This document shows, in pieces, positions 45,538-53,038 of a DNA stretch of 58,320 nt. Made by a program: the position numbers and the translations under genes. Each line of letters opens with the position of its first letter. Within the stretch, counting starts at the first letter, position 1. The notes under the pieces were generated by a model. The model had not been told where the DNA came from. It made no database searches and saw only the letters and a list, made by a program, of their open reading frames with translations. This stretch comes from Verrucomicrobiota bacterium (GTDB lineage Bacteria; Verrucomicrobiota; Verrucomicrobiia; Limisphaerales; UBA8199): contig JARKQH010000403.1 of NCBI GenBank assembly GCA_029974925.1, positions 1 to 58,320 of the forward strand. The letters are read 5' to 3'.

Positions 45538-45908
45538 ACGAAGGTGGATTGAAACAAGGTGCTTCAGCCGCCCTGGCGGTGGCGATTGTGGGGACGTTCC
45601 TGATCGTGGCCGGACTCGTGGGGGTGATGCGGCGGCATACGCAGGCGCCGCTGGTGGATGCGGCGCGGATCGCGGAGCGGAGCAAGGCGCTGGCGGAACT
45701 GCGGGAAGCGGAGGCGGTGGCCTTGAGCACGCCGGCCTGGATTGACCAGGCCAAGGGCCTGGTCCGGCTGCCCATTACCAATGCCATGGACTTGGTGCTG
45801 CGGGCCTGGGAGAATCCGGCCGCGGCCAGGTCCAACCTGATTGCGCGGGTTGAGAAAGCCACGGCGGCGCCGCCCAAGGCGCCGGAGAAACCCAGTGAGT
45901 TCGAGTGA
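45534..45908 (+). CDS. small single-helix membrane protein of the act operon
   Basis: A 124-residue protein with one N-terminal helix (ALAVAIVGTFLIVAGLVGVM) and a periplasmic domain containing WIDQAKGLVRLPITNAMDLV. The WxDxxKGxVRxPIxxAM pattern is shared by small proteins found beside cytochrome oxidase and complex III genes in several phyla. No cofactor motif is present. GGGAGG lies 6 nt before the ATG, and both ends overlap neighbours, so it is probably a subunit or assembly factor bridging complex III and the oxidase-like module. Confidence 0.7.
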   Translation: MNEGGLKQGASAALAVAIVGTFLIVAGLVGVMRRHTQAPLVDAARIAERSKALAELREAEAVALSTPAWIDQAKGLVRLPITNAMDLVLRAWENPAAARSNLIARVEKATAAPPKAPEKPSEFE

Positions 45909-47374
45909 TGGTTTCTCCGGAGGCAAAGGCCAAAGCGGCGGCAGGCGCGCCGGCGATTGACGCTGGGAGCGCCGAGGAGACCGTTTCGTGCCGGTGGCCC
46001 TTGCTGGTTTTGTTTTTGGGCGCGGCGGGGTGGCTGGTGGCAGGCTCGCTGCTGGGGCTCCTTGCCTCGATCAAATTTCATTCACCGATGTTTCTGGCTG
46101 AACCGGCCTGGCTCACGTACGGCCGGGTGAAGGCAGCCAGCGCGGCCCTCCTGGTTTACGGCTTTTGTGTCCCTACCGCGCTCGGAGTGGGCTTGTGGTT
46201 GATGTCGCGCCTGGGGCGCGTGGCCCTGGCCGGGCCGGTCGTGGCGGGATTCGGCGGGGGGCTCTTGCATGCGGGCGTGGCGGTGGGTTTGGTGGGAGTG
46301 TTGCGGGGTGACGGGACGGGATTTCTTCATTTGGAGTTTCCGGCGGGGGCGGCGGGCCTGGTTTTTTTGGGGTATTTGTTGCTCGGGACGGTTGGGGTGC
46401 TGACGTTGTATCGGCGCCGGGAAGCGCGGATGGAGGCGGCGCAATGGTTTGTGCTGGCAGGGTTGTTTTGGTTTGGGTGGATCTATTCGACGGCGAATTT
46501 GTGTTTGTTGGTGTTCCCGGTGCGGGGTGTGGCCCAGGCAGCCATCAATTACTGGCATACAGGCAACTTGCTCGGGGTGTGGATGGGGTTGATGGGGCTG
46601 GGGACCGTGTTTGCCTTGCTGCCTAGGCTGGCGGGGCGTGAACCGGGCCGGGAGTATGTCGCCATGTTTGTTTTTTGGGTCTTGTTGTTGTTCGGGAGCT
46701 GGACAGGCATCCCGGCGACGGCGCCGTTGCCGGCCTGGATGCCGGCCCTTAGCACTGTGGGCACAGTCTTGAGCGGATTGGGCGTGCTGGGAGTGGCGGT
46801 CATTGTTCATCAAACACTGGCTGGCAGGTATGGTTCGGTATGGCGGGATGAGCGGTTGCGGTTCCTGGGGTTGGGTGTGGCCGCGTATGTCGTGGGAGGG
46901 GTCATGCAAGTCGTTGAGGCTCTCAGCGGGAGGTCGTGGATGCTGCACTTCACCTGGTTCACAGCCGCGCGGGAGTGGATGCAGGTTTATGGTTATCTGG
47001 CTCTGGTGATGTTCGGGACGGTTTATGCCATTGTGCCGGCGTTGGTGGGGGTGGATTGGTGGAGCCGGCGTTTCTTGCGGTTGCATTTCTGGCTGGCGGG
47101 CGCCGGTTTGTTGTTCGTGGCGGCCCCGCTGGCGGCGGGCGGTGTGGTGGAAGCCGCGAGGCTGTTGAATCCTGCACTGGGATTTGTGGAAGTGAGCCGT
47201 GGAACGCTGATGTTTTTGCGGCTGAGCACGATTGGCGAGCTCTTGATTTTGGCTGGGAACGGCTTGTTCTTCGTGAATCTGGCGGGGACGGTGGCGGGTA
47301 TTTGTCGGCGCGCCCTGGCCGATGCACTCCGACGTTGGGGCGCGGAGACGACGGGAGAGGGGGCTGCGGCATGA
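45908..47374 (+). CDS. CcoN-like (cbb3 oxidase subunit I-like) membrane protein lacking all haem/copper ligands
   Basis: A 488-residue protein with about twelve helices that aligns with cbb3-oxidase subunit I: WLTYGRVKAASAALLVYGF matches the first haem-ligand helix, NLLGVWMGLMG the CuB helix, and HFTWFTAAREWMQVYGY the last ligand helix. The family ligands are all replaced: low-spin haem His is S78, CuB His is G219, the CuB His-His pair is G267-I268, and the His-x-His of helix X is R355/W357. The chain has only seven His in all, with no HH or HxH. It is therefore unlikely to bind haem b, haem b3 or CuB. Codon use is shifted toward TTG, GGG and GTG relative to neighbours. It overlaps both neighbours. 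Likely a structural membrane scaffold. Confidence 0.85.
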   Translation: MVSPEAKAKAAAGAPAIDAGSAEETVSCRWPLLVLFLGAAGWLVAGSLLGLLASIKFHSPMFLAEPAWLTYGRVKAASAALLVYGFCVPTALGVGLWLMSRLGRVALAGPVVAGFGGGLLHAGVAVGLVGVLRGDGTGFLHLEFPAGAAGLVFLGYLLLGTVGVLTLYRRREARMEAAQWFVLAGLFWFGWIYSTANLCLLVFPVRGVAQAAINYWHTGNLLGVWMGLMGLGTVFALLPRLAGREPGREYVAMFVFWVLLLFGSWTGIPATAPLPAWMPALSTVGTVLSGLGVLGVAVIVHQTLAGRYGSVWRDERLRFLGLGVAAYVVGGVMQVVEALSGRSWMLHFTWFTAAREWMQVYGYLALVMFGTVYAIVPALVGVDWWSRRFLRLHFWLAGAGLLFVAAPLAAGGVVEAARLLNPALGFVEVSRGTLMFLRLSTIGELLILAGNGLFFVNLAGTVAGICRRALADALRRWGAETTGEGAAA

Positions 47375-48276
47375 GGCATGGCGCGTTGGTTTATCTGGGG
47401 GCTTTTTTTGCCCTCGCCCTGTCGTGGACGGGTTTTGTGCTGACACCGCAGATGCAGGTGGGACAAATGGTGGCAACGAACACGGTGCCGGCAGGGGCCC
47501 GCTATCCGGTGGCGCGGCCGGGTTTGGCGCAACAGGGACTCCAAGTGTATCGGGCAAACGGTTGCGCCTATTGCCATAGCCAGCAGGTTTGGCAGCAGGG
47601 CACCGTGTTTGATGTCATGTTGACCGATGGCGGAACCAACCAGCCAGGGGTGGTCGCGGCCCTGCAGGCGGTGATGCCCCGCTTGTCCCGGCCGGAAGCT
47701 TTGCAGTTGCTCGAAGGGTTGCCCAAGCCCGTCCTGCGGGGCGTCAGCCGGGAGGAGGCGGAAAGCGCGGTCAAGAAGCTGACGACGAGCGGAGCCAAGG
47801 CCACCCTGTGGATCGAGGCGGTGGGGCCTGATCTTGCCCGGGGCTGGGGAAAACGGCGAAGTGTGCCGGAAGATTTCTTGTATGATTACCCCGTGCTGCT
47901 TGGGGCGCAGCGGGTTGGACCCGACCTGGCTGACGTCGGTGTTCGTCAGCCGGATGTGGGCTGGCATTTGAGGCATTTGTATGCGCCAGCATCGGTCGTG
48001 ACCGGCTCGGTCATGCCGGGGTATCCGTATCTGTTCGAAAAGCGGCGTGTCGTAGGGGCGGGGTCCGCAGACGCCCTGGCGTTGAGCGGGGACCATGCTC
48101 CCGAGGTCGGATACGAGGTCGTGCCGAAGCCGGAAGCCAAGGCGCTCGCAGCTTATCTGGTGAGCTTGCGCGCGGACGCGCCCTTGTTTACCGCGCCGTT
48201 CAGTGTGGGGGCCTCGGGCGGCCCGGCGGCGCCGGCAACCAACGCGGCGCCAACTGCGGGAGGGGGTGTTCCATGA
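47371..48276 (+). CDS. ccoO: CcoO-like mono-haem cytochrome c with an inserted L7/L12-like domain
   Basis: A 301-residue anchored cytochrome c: N-terminal helix (ALVYLGAFFALALSWTGFVL), haem site CAYCHSQ (residues 65-71), and the conserved CcoO second half (RVGPDLADVGVRQPDVGWHL, SVMPGYPYLF with Met215 as probable axial ligand). Between them, residues about 79-147 do not belong to CcoO and resemble the C-terminal domain of ribosomal protein L7/L12. The C-terminus is a Gly/Ala/Pro tail. CcoO normally brings electrons to CcoN; here the CcoN-like partner has no metal site, so electrons may go to the next cytochrome or to a soluble acceptor. It overlaps its neighbours (ATGA at both ends). Confidence 0.88.
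   Translation: MRHGALVYLGAFFALALSWTGFVLTPQMQVGQMVATNTVPAGARYPVARPGLAQQGLQVYRANGCAYCHSQQVWQQGTVFDVMLTDGGTNQPGVVAALQAVMPRLSRPEALQLLEGLPKPVLRGVSREEAESAVKKLTTSGAKATLWIEAVGPDLARGWGKRRSVPEDFLYDYPVLLGAQRVGPDLADVGVRQPDVGWHLRHLYAPASVVTGSVMPGYPYLFEKRRVVGAGSADALALSGDHAPEVGYEVVPKPEAKALAAYLVSLRADAPLFTAPFSVGASGGPAAPATNAAPTAGGGVP
47605..47811 (+). other. ribosomal protein L7/L12 C-terminal-domain-like insertion in the CcoO-like cytochrome
   Basis: Residues about 79-147 start with VFDVMLTDGGTN and contain EALQLLEGLPKPVLRGVS and REEAESAVKKLTTSGAKA. They follow, in order and spacing, the L7/L12 pattern EFDVVLxxxGxNK, EAKDLVExAPxxVKEGVS and KEEAExxKKxLExAGAxV. The match covers the whole small domain of about 70 residues. 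It sits between the haem-binding CxxCH and the Met-ligand half of the cytochrome. Confidence 0.75.
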
Positions 48277-48875
48277 GCGTTGAAATGCGGCGCCCTGCGC
48301 AGCCGGCAACTGAGGGGCGGGAGGAGCCGACGCCGCAAGGTGCGGTCCCGATGTGGCTGTTTATCCTCCTGTTCGTGGCGTTGTTTTGGGGTATGAACTA
48401 TTTTGACCGCCACGGCGCGTGGTTCAACGGGCGGGTGTACGCCCCCTACCGGTCGCTCGCCGAGTTGCAGATGCATCAGCCGCCCACGGGCGGCATCAAT
48501 TTGGAGCGCGGCCGCGCCGTTTACGAAAGCGTATGTGCGCTTTGTCATGGCGTGGATGGGAAGGGCAAGCCCGGACAGGCGCCGCCGCTGGCGGGGGCGG
48601 AGTGGGTGCTGGGGCCCGTGAACCGCTTGGTGCGGATCCCCTTGGCGGGGTTGACGGGGCCAATCGAGGTCAACGGACAACAATGGAATCTGGCGATGCC
48701 GGCAATGGGAGCGGCGCTGTCGGATGAGGATTTGGCGGCAGTCTTGAGCTACATGAGGACCTCGTGGGGGAACAAGGGCACGGAGGTTACTGCCGAGCAG
48801 GTGGGCGCCGTCAGAAAGGAGATCGGCAACCGAACGCAACCGTTTACGGCTGCGGAGTTGCTGACCGTGCAGTGA
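48273..48875 (+). CDS. membrane-anchored mono-haem cytochrome c (CcoP-like)
   Basis: A 200-residue protein with a cytoplasmic start, one helix (MWLFILLFVALFWGMNYF) and one class-I cytochrome c domain: CALCHG at about residue 89 and a candidate axial Met in NLAMPAMGA. Canonical CcoP has two haems, so this is a one-haem version, matching the third position of a cbb3 operon. It is the last gene of the ten-gene act operon; a weak hairpin follows. Confidence 0.88.
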   Translation: MSVEMRRPAQPATEGREEPTPQGAVPMWLFILLFVALFWGMNYFDRHGAWFNGRVYAPYRSLAELQMHQPPTGGINLERGRAVYESVCALCHGVDGKGKPGQAPPLAGAEWVLGPVNRLVRIPLAGLTGPIEVNGQQWNLAMPAMGAALSDEDLAAVLSYMRTSWGNKGTEVTAEQVGAVRKEIGNRTQPFTAAELLTVQ

Positions 48876-48877
48876 GC

Positions 48878-48904
48878 CCGGCCCTTTCGGCTTGAAACGG
48901 CCGG
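48878..48904 (+). terminator. weak hairpin at the end of the act operon
   Basis: Perfect 6-bp stem CCGGCC/GGCCGG with a 15-nt loop, 2 bp after the last stop codon, but no T-run follows. It may only attenuate read-through into hemE. Confidence 0.25.
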
Positions 48905-49047
48905 AGGCGGAATCCAAAGGCAACGGCAGCACGGCAAAAAAATTATAGCGGGGGCCTCTATTCGGGGTTATTTTGCCGACTTTGAGCACCCACGATGGGT
49001 CGGGACTGGCAACGCCTTGGCTGGCGCCGCCAGCGACCCAAAGCGAA

Positions 49048-50163
49048 ATGACTAAGCGTGTTGATTCAGACAGCTTCGCTCCCCGCCCACGCAAAGGCGG
49101 TGTGCGACAGCAAGCCGGTACCCACGAGGGCCTTCCGCAGACCAATCGCCAGCGTTTTTTGGCCGCATGCCGGTGCGAGCGGGTGGATCGTCCCCCCGTG
49201 TGGCTGATGCGACAGGCGGGACGGGCCTTGCCGGAATACCGTGCGCTGAAAGAGAAATACACTTTTCTGGAACTGGTGCAGACGCCGGAGCTGGCTGCGG
49301 AGGTGACGTTGCAGCCGATTCGGCGATTTGGCTTTGACGCGGCGATTTTGTTCAGCGACATCCTGGTCATCGCGGAAGGGCTGGGGCAGAAATACCAGTT
49401 TCGGGACCAAGGGGGCATCGAGATGGAGTTTCTGCTCAAGGGCGCAGACGACATCGAACGGCTCGAAGTGGGGGCGGTTTGCGAACGACTTGAATATGTG
49501 GCCCGGGCCCTGAAACTCATCAAGGGCGAACTGAGAGGACGGACGGCCTTGATCGGTTTCGCGGGCTCGCCCTGGACCTTGGCCAATTTCATGATCCAGG
49601 GCGGCGGCGTAAAGGAATACACCAAAGCCAAGGCGCTTTTCTACACCGACCCGGGCCTCTTCAGGCGGTTGATGGAAAAGTTGACCTCGGCCGTCAGCGA
49701 CTTTTTACGGCTCCAAATTGACGCGGGGGCGGAAGCAGTCCAGATTTTTGATAGCTTGGGCGGGGTGTTGTCCGATGGCAGTTTCGGGCCCGCCTCGGCA
49801 ATGTGGATCAAAAGAATTGTGGAATCAGTGAACGGCCGGGTGCCAGTGATTGTTTTTAGCAAGGGCGCGCACGGGAATTGGAAAGACTTGGTCCAGACGG
49901 GGGCCAATGTCCTGGGAGCGGACTGGACGGTCCGGTTGGCGGAACTGGCGCTTCGCCTGCCGGCGACGGTTGGGCTGCAAGGGAACCTGGACCCGTTCGT
50001 CCTGAGCACCTCCCCCGAGGTGGTGGGCAGCGAAACCAGCCGCATCTTGCGGGAGATGAATGGGCGGCCCGGGCACATATTCAACCTCGGGCATGGCGTG
50101 ACGCCCAACGCGAAGCTGGAAAACATTGAGCGCCTGGTCGCGACCGTTCGCGAATTCAAATGA
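49048..50163 (+). CDS. hemE: uroporphyrinogen decarboxylase
   Basis: A 371-residue enzyme that removes four acetate carboxyls from uroporphyrinogen III. Hallmarks are PPVWLMRQAGRALPEYR near the start, FSDILVIAEGLG, GFAGSPWTLANFMIQGG and NLGHGVTP near the end. The N-terminus before RFLAACR is about 25-30 residues longer than usual, so a later start (for example the GTG at about 49098) is possible. The stop overlaps the hemN start (ATGA). Confidence 0.94.
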   Translation: MTKRVDSDSFAPRPRKGGVRQQAGTHEGLPQTNRQRFLAACRCERVDRPPVWLMRQAGRALPEYRALKEKYTFLELVQTPELAAEVTLQPIRRFGFDAAILFSDILVIAEGLGQKYQFRDQGGIEMEFLLKGADDIERLEVGAVCERLEYVARALKLIKGELRGRTALIGFAGSPWTLANFMIQGGGVKEYTKAKALFYTDPGLFRRLMEKLTSAVSDFLRLQIDAGAEAVQIFDSLGGVLSDGSFGPASAMWIKRIVESVNGRVPVIVFSKGAHGNWKDLVQTGANVLGADWTVRLAELALRLPATVGLQGNLDPFVLSTSPEVVGSETSRILREMNGRPGHIFNLGHGVTPNAKLENIERLVATVREFK

Positions 50164-51536
50164 GCATGCTGACCGTTGATCTCGATCTGGTGAAGAAGTA
50201 CAACGTGGCCGGACCGCGTTACACTTCCTATCCCCCCGCGACCCGGTTTACCGAAGCGCTGAAGTGGGCCGACCTGGCCGGGCTGGTGCTCGAAAACAAC
50301 CGGACGGAACGGGATCTGTCGCTTTATTTCCACATTCCCTTTTGCGAGACGCTTTGCTGGTATTGCGGCTGTACCACGGTCATCACCCTGAATCACGCCC
50401 AAGGGGAGGCTTACGTGCGCTACCTGGACCGGGAGATGGCCCAGATGAGCACTTTGCTCAGCCCCCGCCGAAAGGCCGTGCAATTGCATTGGGGTGGGGG
50501 GTCCCCCACCTTCCTGGCTCCGGACGAAATCCGGCGGCTGGGGGAGAGCATCCGGCGGCATTTTGTTTTTTCGGAGGACATCGAGGCAGGGGTGGAAGTG
50601 GACCCGCGCCGGCTGACACGGGATCACCTGGTGGCCCTGCGCGAAATCGGGTTCAACCGCGCTTCGATCGGGGTCCAGGACTTCGACCCGACGGTGATGA
50701 AAGCAGTGCATCGGGAGCAGCCGCGGGCGCTGGTCGAGCAGGTGCTGGGCTGGGTGCGGGAGCTGGGCTTCAGCTCGGTGAATTTCGACCTGATTTATGG
50801 TCTGCCGTATCAGACCGTGGAGTCCTTTAATCGAACGCTGGACGCCGTGGTGGAGATGGGCCCGGACCGGCTGGCGGTATTCAGCTACGCCCATGTGCCG
50901 TGGGTCAAGCCGGCGCAACGGATTCTGGAACAAAAAGCGTTGCCCGGCGCGGAAGTCAAACTCCAGCTTTTGAAAACCGTCATCGAGCGTCTGACGGCGG
51001 ACAACCGATATGTGTACATCGGCATGGATCATTTTGCCCGGCCGACCGACGAGCTGGCGGTGGCCCAGAGCCGGAAGCAACTGCAACGCAATTTCCAAGG
51101 CTACAGTACCCGCGGTGGGGCCGATATTTACGCCTTCGGCATGTCCTCCATTTCACAGATTCCCGAGGCCTACTGGCAGAATGAAAAGGACCTGCCCAAG
51201 TATTACGCCGCACTCGACGCGGGCCGGGTGCCCCTGGCGCGCGGGTATCGCGTCACCGAGGAGGACAAAATCCGGCGGGAGACCATCATGCGGGTGATGT
51301 GCGACTTGTCTTTGAACTACGCGGCGATGTCGCAGCGTTTGGGGATAGATTTCGCCGCGCACTTCGAGCGCGAGCTGGAATCGCTCGCGGGGTTCGAGGC
51401 GGATGGCTTGGTGCGGCGCACGGCGGAGGGAATCGAAGTGACCGGCACCGGCCGCCTCTTCATCCGCAACATCGCCATGAGCTTTGATAACACGCTGGCG
51501 CCCGAGGGCGAGCGGAAACATTCGCGGACGATTTGA
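50160..51536 (+). CDS. hemN: oxygen-independent coproporphyrinogen III oxidase (radical SAM)
   Basis: A 458-residue radical SAM enzyme. The N-terminus has KYNVAGPRYTSYPPA, which distinguishes true HemN from the HemW haem chaperone; the cluster motif is CETLCWYCGC (CxxxCxxC plus a following Cys). It converts coproporphyrinogen III to protoporphyrinogen IX without O2, so haem can be made at low oxygen. It overlaps hemE and lies 57 bp before the hemY start. Confidence 0.95.
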   Translation: MSMLTVDLDLVKKYNVAGPRYTSYPPATRFTEALKWADLAGLVLENNRTERDLSLYFHIPFCETLCWYCGCTTVITLNHAQGEAYVRYLDREMAQMSTLLSPRRKAVQLHWGGGSPTFLAPDEIRRLGESIRRHFVFSEDIEAGVEVDPRRLTRDHLVALREIGFNRASIGVQDFDPTVMKAVHREQPRALVEQVLGWVRELGFSSVNFDLIYGLPYQTVESFNRTLDAVVEMGPDRLAVFSYAHVPWVKPAQRILEQKALPGAEVKLQLLKTVIERLTADNRYVYIGMDHFARPTDELAVAQSRKQLQRNFQGYSTRGGADIYAFGMSSISQIPEAYWQNEKDLPKYYAALDAGRVPLARGYRVTEEDKIRRETIMRVMCDLSLNYAAMSQRLGIDFAAHFERELESLAGFEADGLVRRTAEGIEVTGTGRLFIRNIAMSFDNTLAPEGERKHSRTI

Positions 51537-51592
51537 AGGGGGACTGCCTGCAGGATGCTGCGAACTCACTGGAAACCGGTGACGAAAGAAGG

Positions 51593-53038
51593 ATGAGCCC
51601 TGTTGCAATCATCGGCGCGGGAATCACCGGGTTGACCGCTGGCTTCTACCTCCAGCGCAAGGGCATCCCGGTCACGGTCTATGAAGCCGGCTCCCGGGTG
51701 GGAGGGGTCATCGAGTCCCTCCGGAGCCATGGCTTTCTGGCTGAGTTCGGCCCCAACACAATCCTCGAGACGTCGCCCAGAATTGGGGAGTTGATTCGCG
51801 ACGCGGGGCTGCAGTCCCGGCGGCTGGATCCGGACCCGCGGGCCTCGGCGCGTTACGTCGTCCGTTACCGGCGCCCGATTGCCATGCCGGCCTCGCCGCT
51901 GGGTTTTTTCACCACGAAACTTTTCACCGCCAAAGCCAAGCTGGCCGTGTTGCGGGAACCGTTTGTGCCGCCCCGCCGCGACGGCAAGGAGGAGAGCGTG
52001 GCGGAGTTCGTGGTGCGCCGGCTGAATCAGGAGTTTCTCGACCACGCGATTGACGCCCTGGTGGCGGGAGTTTATGCGGGGGACCCGCACAAACTGTCAG
52101 TGACGCAAGCCTTCCCGAAGCTGGGGCAGCTCGAGGAGCGCTACGGCTCTCTGATTCGCGGTCAAATCTTCGGCGCCCGCGAGCGGAAACGGCGCGGAGA
52201 AGTGGCCAAGGACCGCGCGCCCAAGTTCTCATTTGATGAAGGGCTGCAGGTGCTGCCCGAAACCCTGCGGGAGCAGTTGGGGCAGGGGGTGCGGCTCAAC
52301 ACGAAGGTGACAGGTTTGCGGCGGGTGGGCGGCGCTTGGGAGCTACGCTATGTGGCGGGGCGGCAGGAGGGCCGGGCGGAGCACAGCGCGGTAATCTACG
52401 CCGGCACGGCGCATGCCCTGGCTGAACTGGGAGTCGAGGCGCAGCCCCCCATCAGTCTCGAGGCATTCGCCGAAATCCGATATCCGCCGGTGGCCAGTGT
52501 CGTGCTGGGATTTCGCCGGCAGGACGTGGCGCATCCCTGTGAAGGCTTTGGCATGCTGATTCCGAAGGTTGAAGGCTTCAAGATTTTGGGAACCATTTTT
52601 TCGAGCTCGTTGTTTCCCAATCGGGCGCCCGCGGGGCACCTCACCCTGACCAGTTACGTCGGCGGGGAACGCTACCCCGATCTGGCCGGATTGCCGCCCG
52701 ACCGCCTGACCCAAATCACCTGCGATGATTTGAAGGTCCTGCTTGGAGTCAGCGGCCGCCCAATCTTTGAGCATACCGTTTACTATCCCCGCGCCATACC
52801 GCAGTACGTGGTGGGCTACGGTCGTTACCGGGAGCTGATGAACGAGATTGAAACGCAGGCGCCGGGCCTGTTTTTTGCCGGCCATTACCGCGACGGAATT
52901 TCGTTAAGCGATTCGATCGTATCGGGCTGCAAAGCCGCCGAGCGTGTGGCTGCCTGGATGGCGCAAGCCCGTTCCGGACCTCCGGAGGAGAGCGGCCTCC
53001 GGCCGTCTGGCGCTCCCGCTAAAGGGCACATTCGATGA
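51593..53038 (+). CDS. hemY: FAD-dependent protoporphyrinogen oxidase (HemY/HemG type)
   Basis: A 481-residue flavoprotein with the dinucleotide fold PVAIIGAGITGLTAGFYLQR, GGVIES, and a C-terminal GLFFAGHYRDGISLSD stretch. It oxidises protoporphyrinogen IX to protoporphyrin IX, normally using O2. The start is the ATG at 51593 right after GAAAGAAGG. Its stop overlaps hemH (ATGA). Confidence 0.93.
   Translation: MSPVAIIGAGITGLTAGFYLQRKGIPVTVYEAGSRVGGVIESLRSHGFLAEFGPNTILETSPRIGELIRDAGLQSRRLDPDPRASARYVVRYRRPIAMPASPLGFFTTKLFTAKAKLAVLREPFVPPRRDGKEESVAEFVVRRLNQEFLDHAIDALVAGVYAGDPHKLSVTQAFPKLGQLEERYGSLIRGQIFGARERKRRGEVAKDRAPKFSFDEGLQVLPETLREQLGQGVRLNTKVTGLRRVGGAWELRYVAGRQEGRAEHSAVIYAGTAHALAELGVEAQPPISLEAFAEIRYPPVASVVLGFRRQDVAHPCEGFGMLIPKVEGFKILGTIFSSSLFPNRAPAGHLTLTSYVGGERYPDLAGLPPDRLTQITCDDLKVLLGVSGRPIFEHTVYYPRAIPQYVVGYGRYRELMNEIETQAPGLFFAGHYRDGISLSDSIVSGCKAAERVAAWMAQARSGPPEESGLRPSGAPAKGHIR

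Noticed and set aside
49007-49022. GG-N10-GC match upstream of hemE (TGGCAACGCCTTGGCT)
   Set aside because: It lacks the CG of the -24 box and a proper TTGC element, and such loose matches are frequent in GC-rich DNA.
50160-51536. HemW-type haem chaperone instead of HemN
   Set aside because: The N-terminal KYNVAGPRYTSYPPA motif and genomic context (hemE, hemY, hemH) are those of true HemN.
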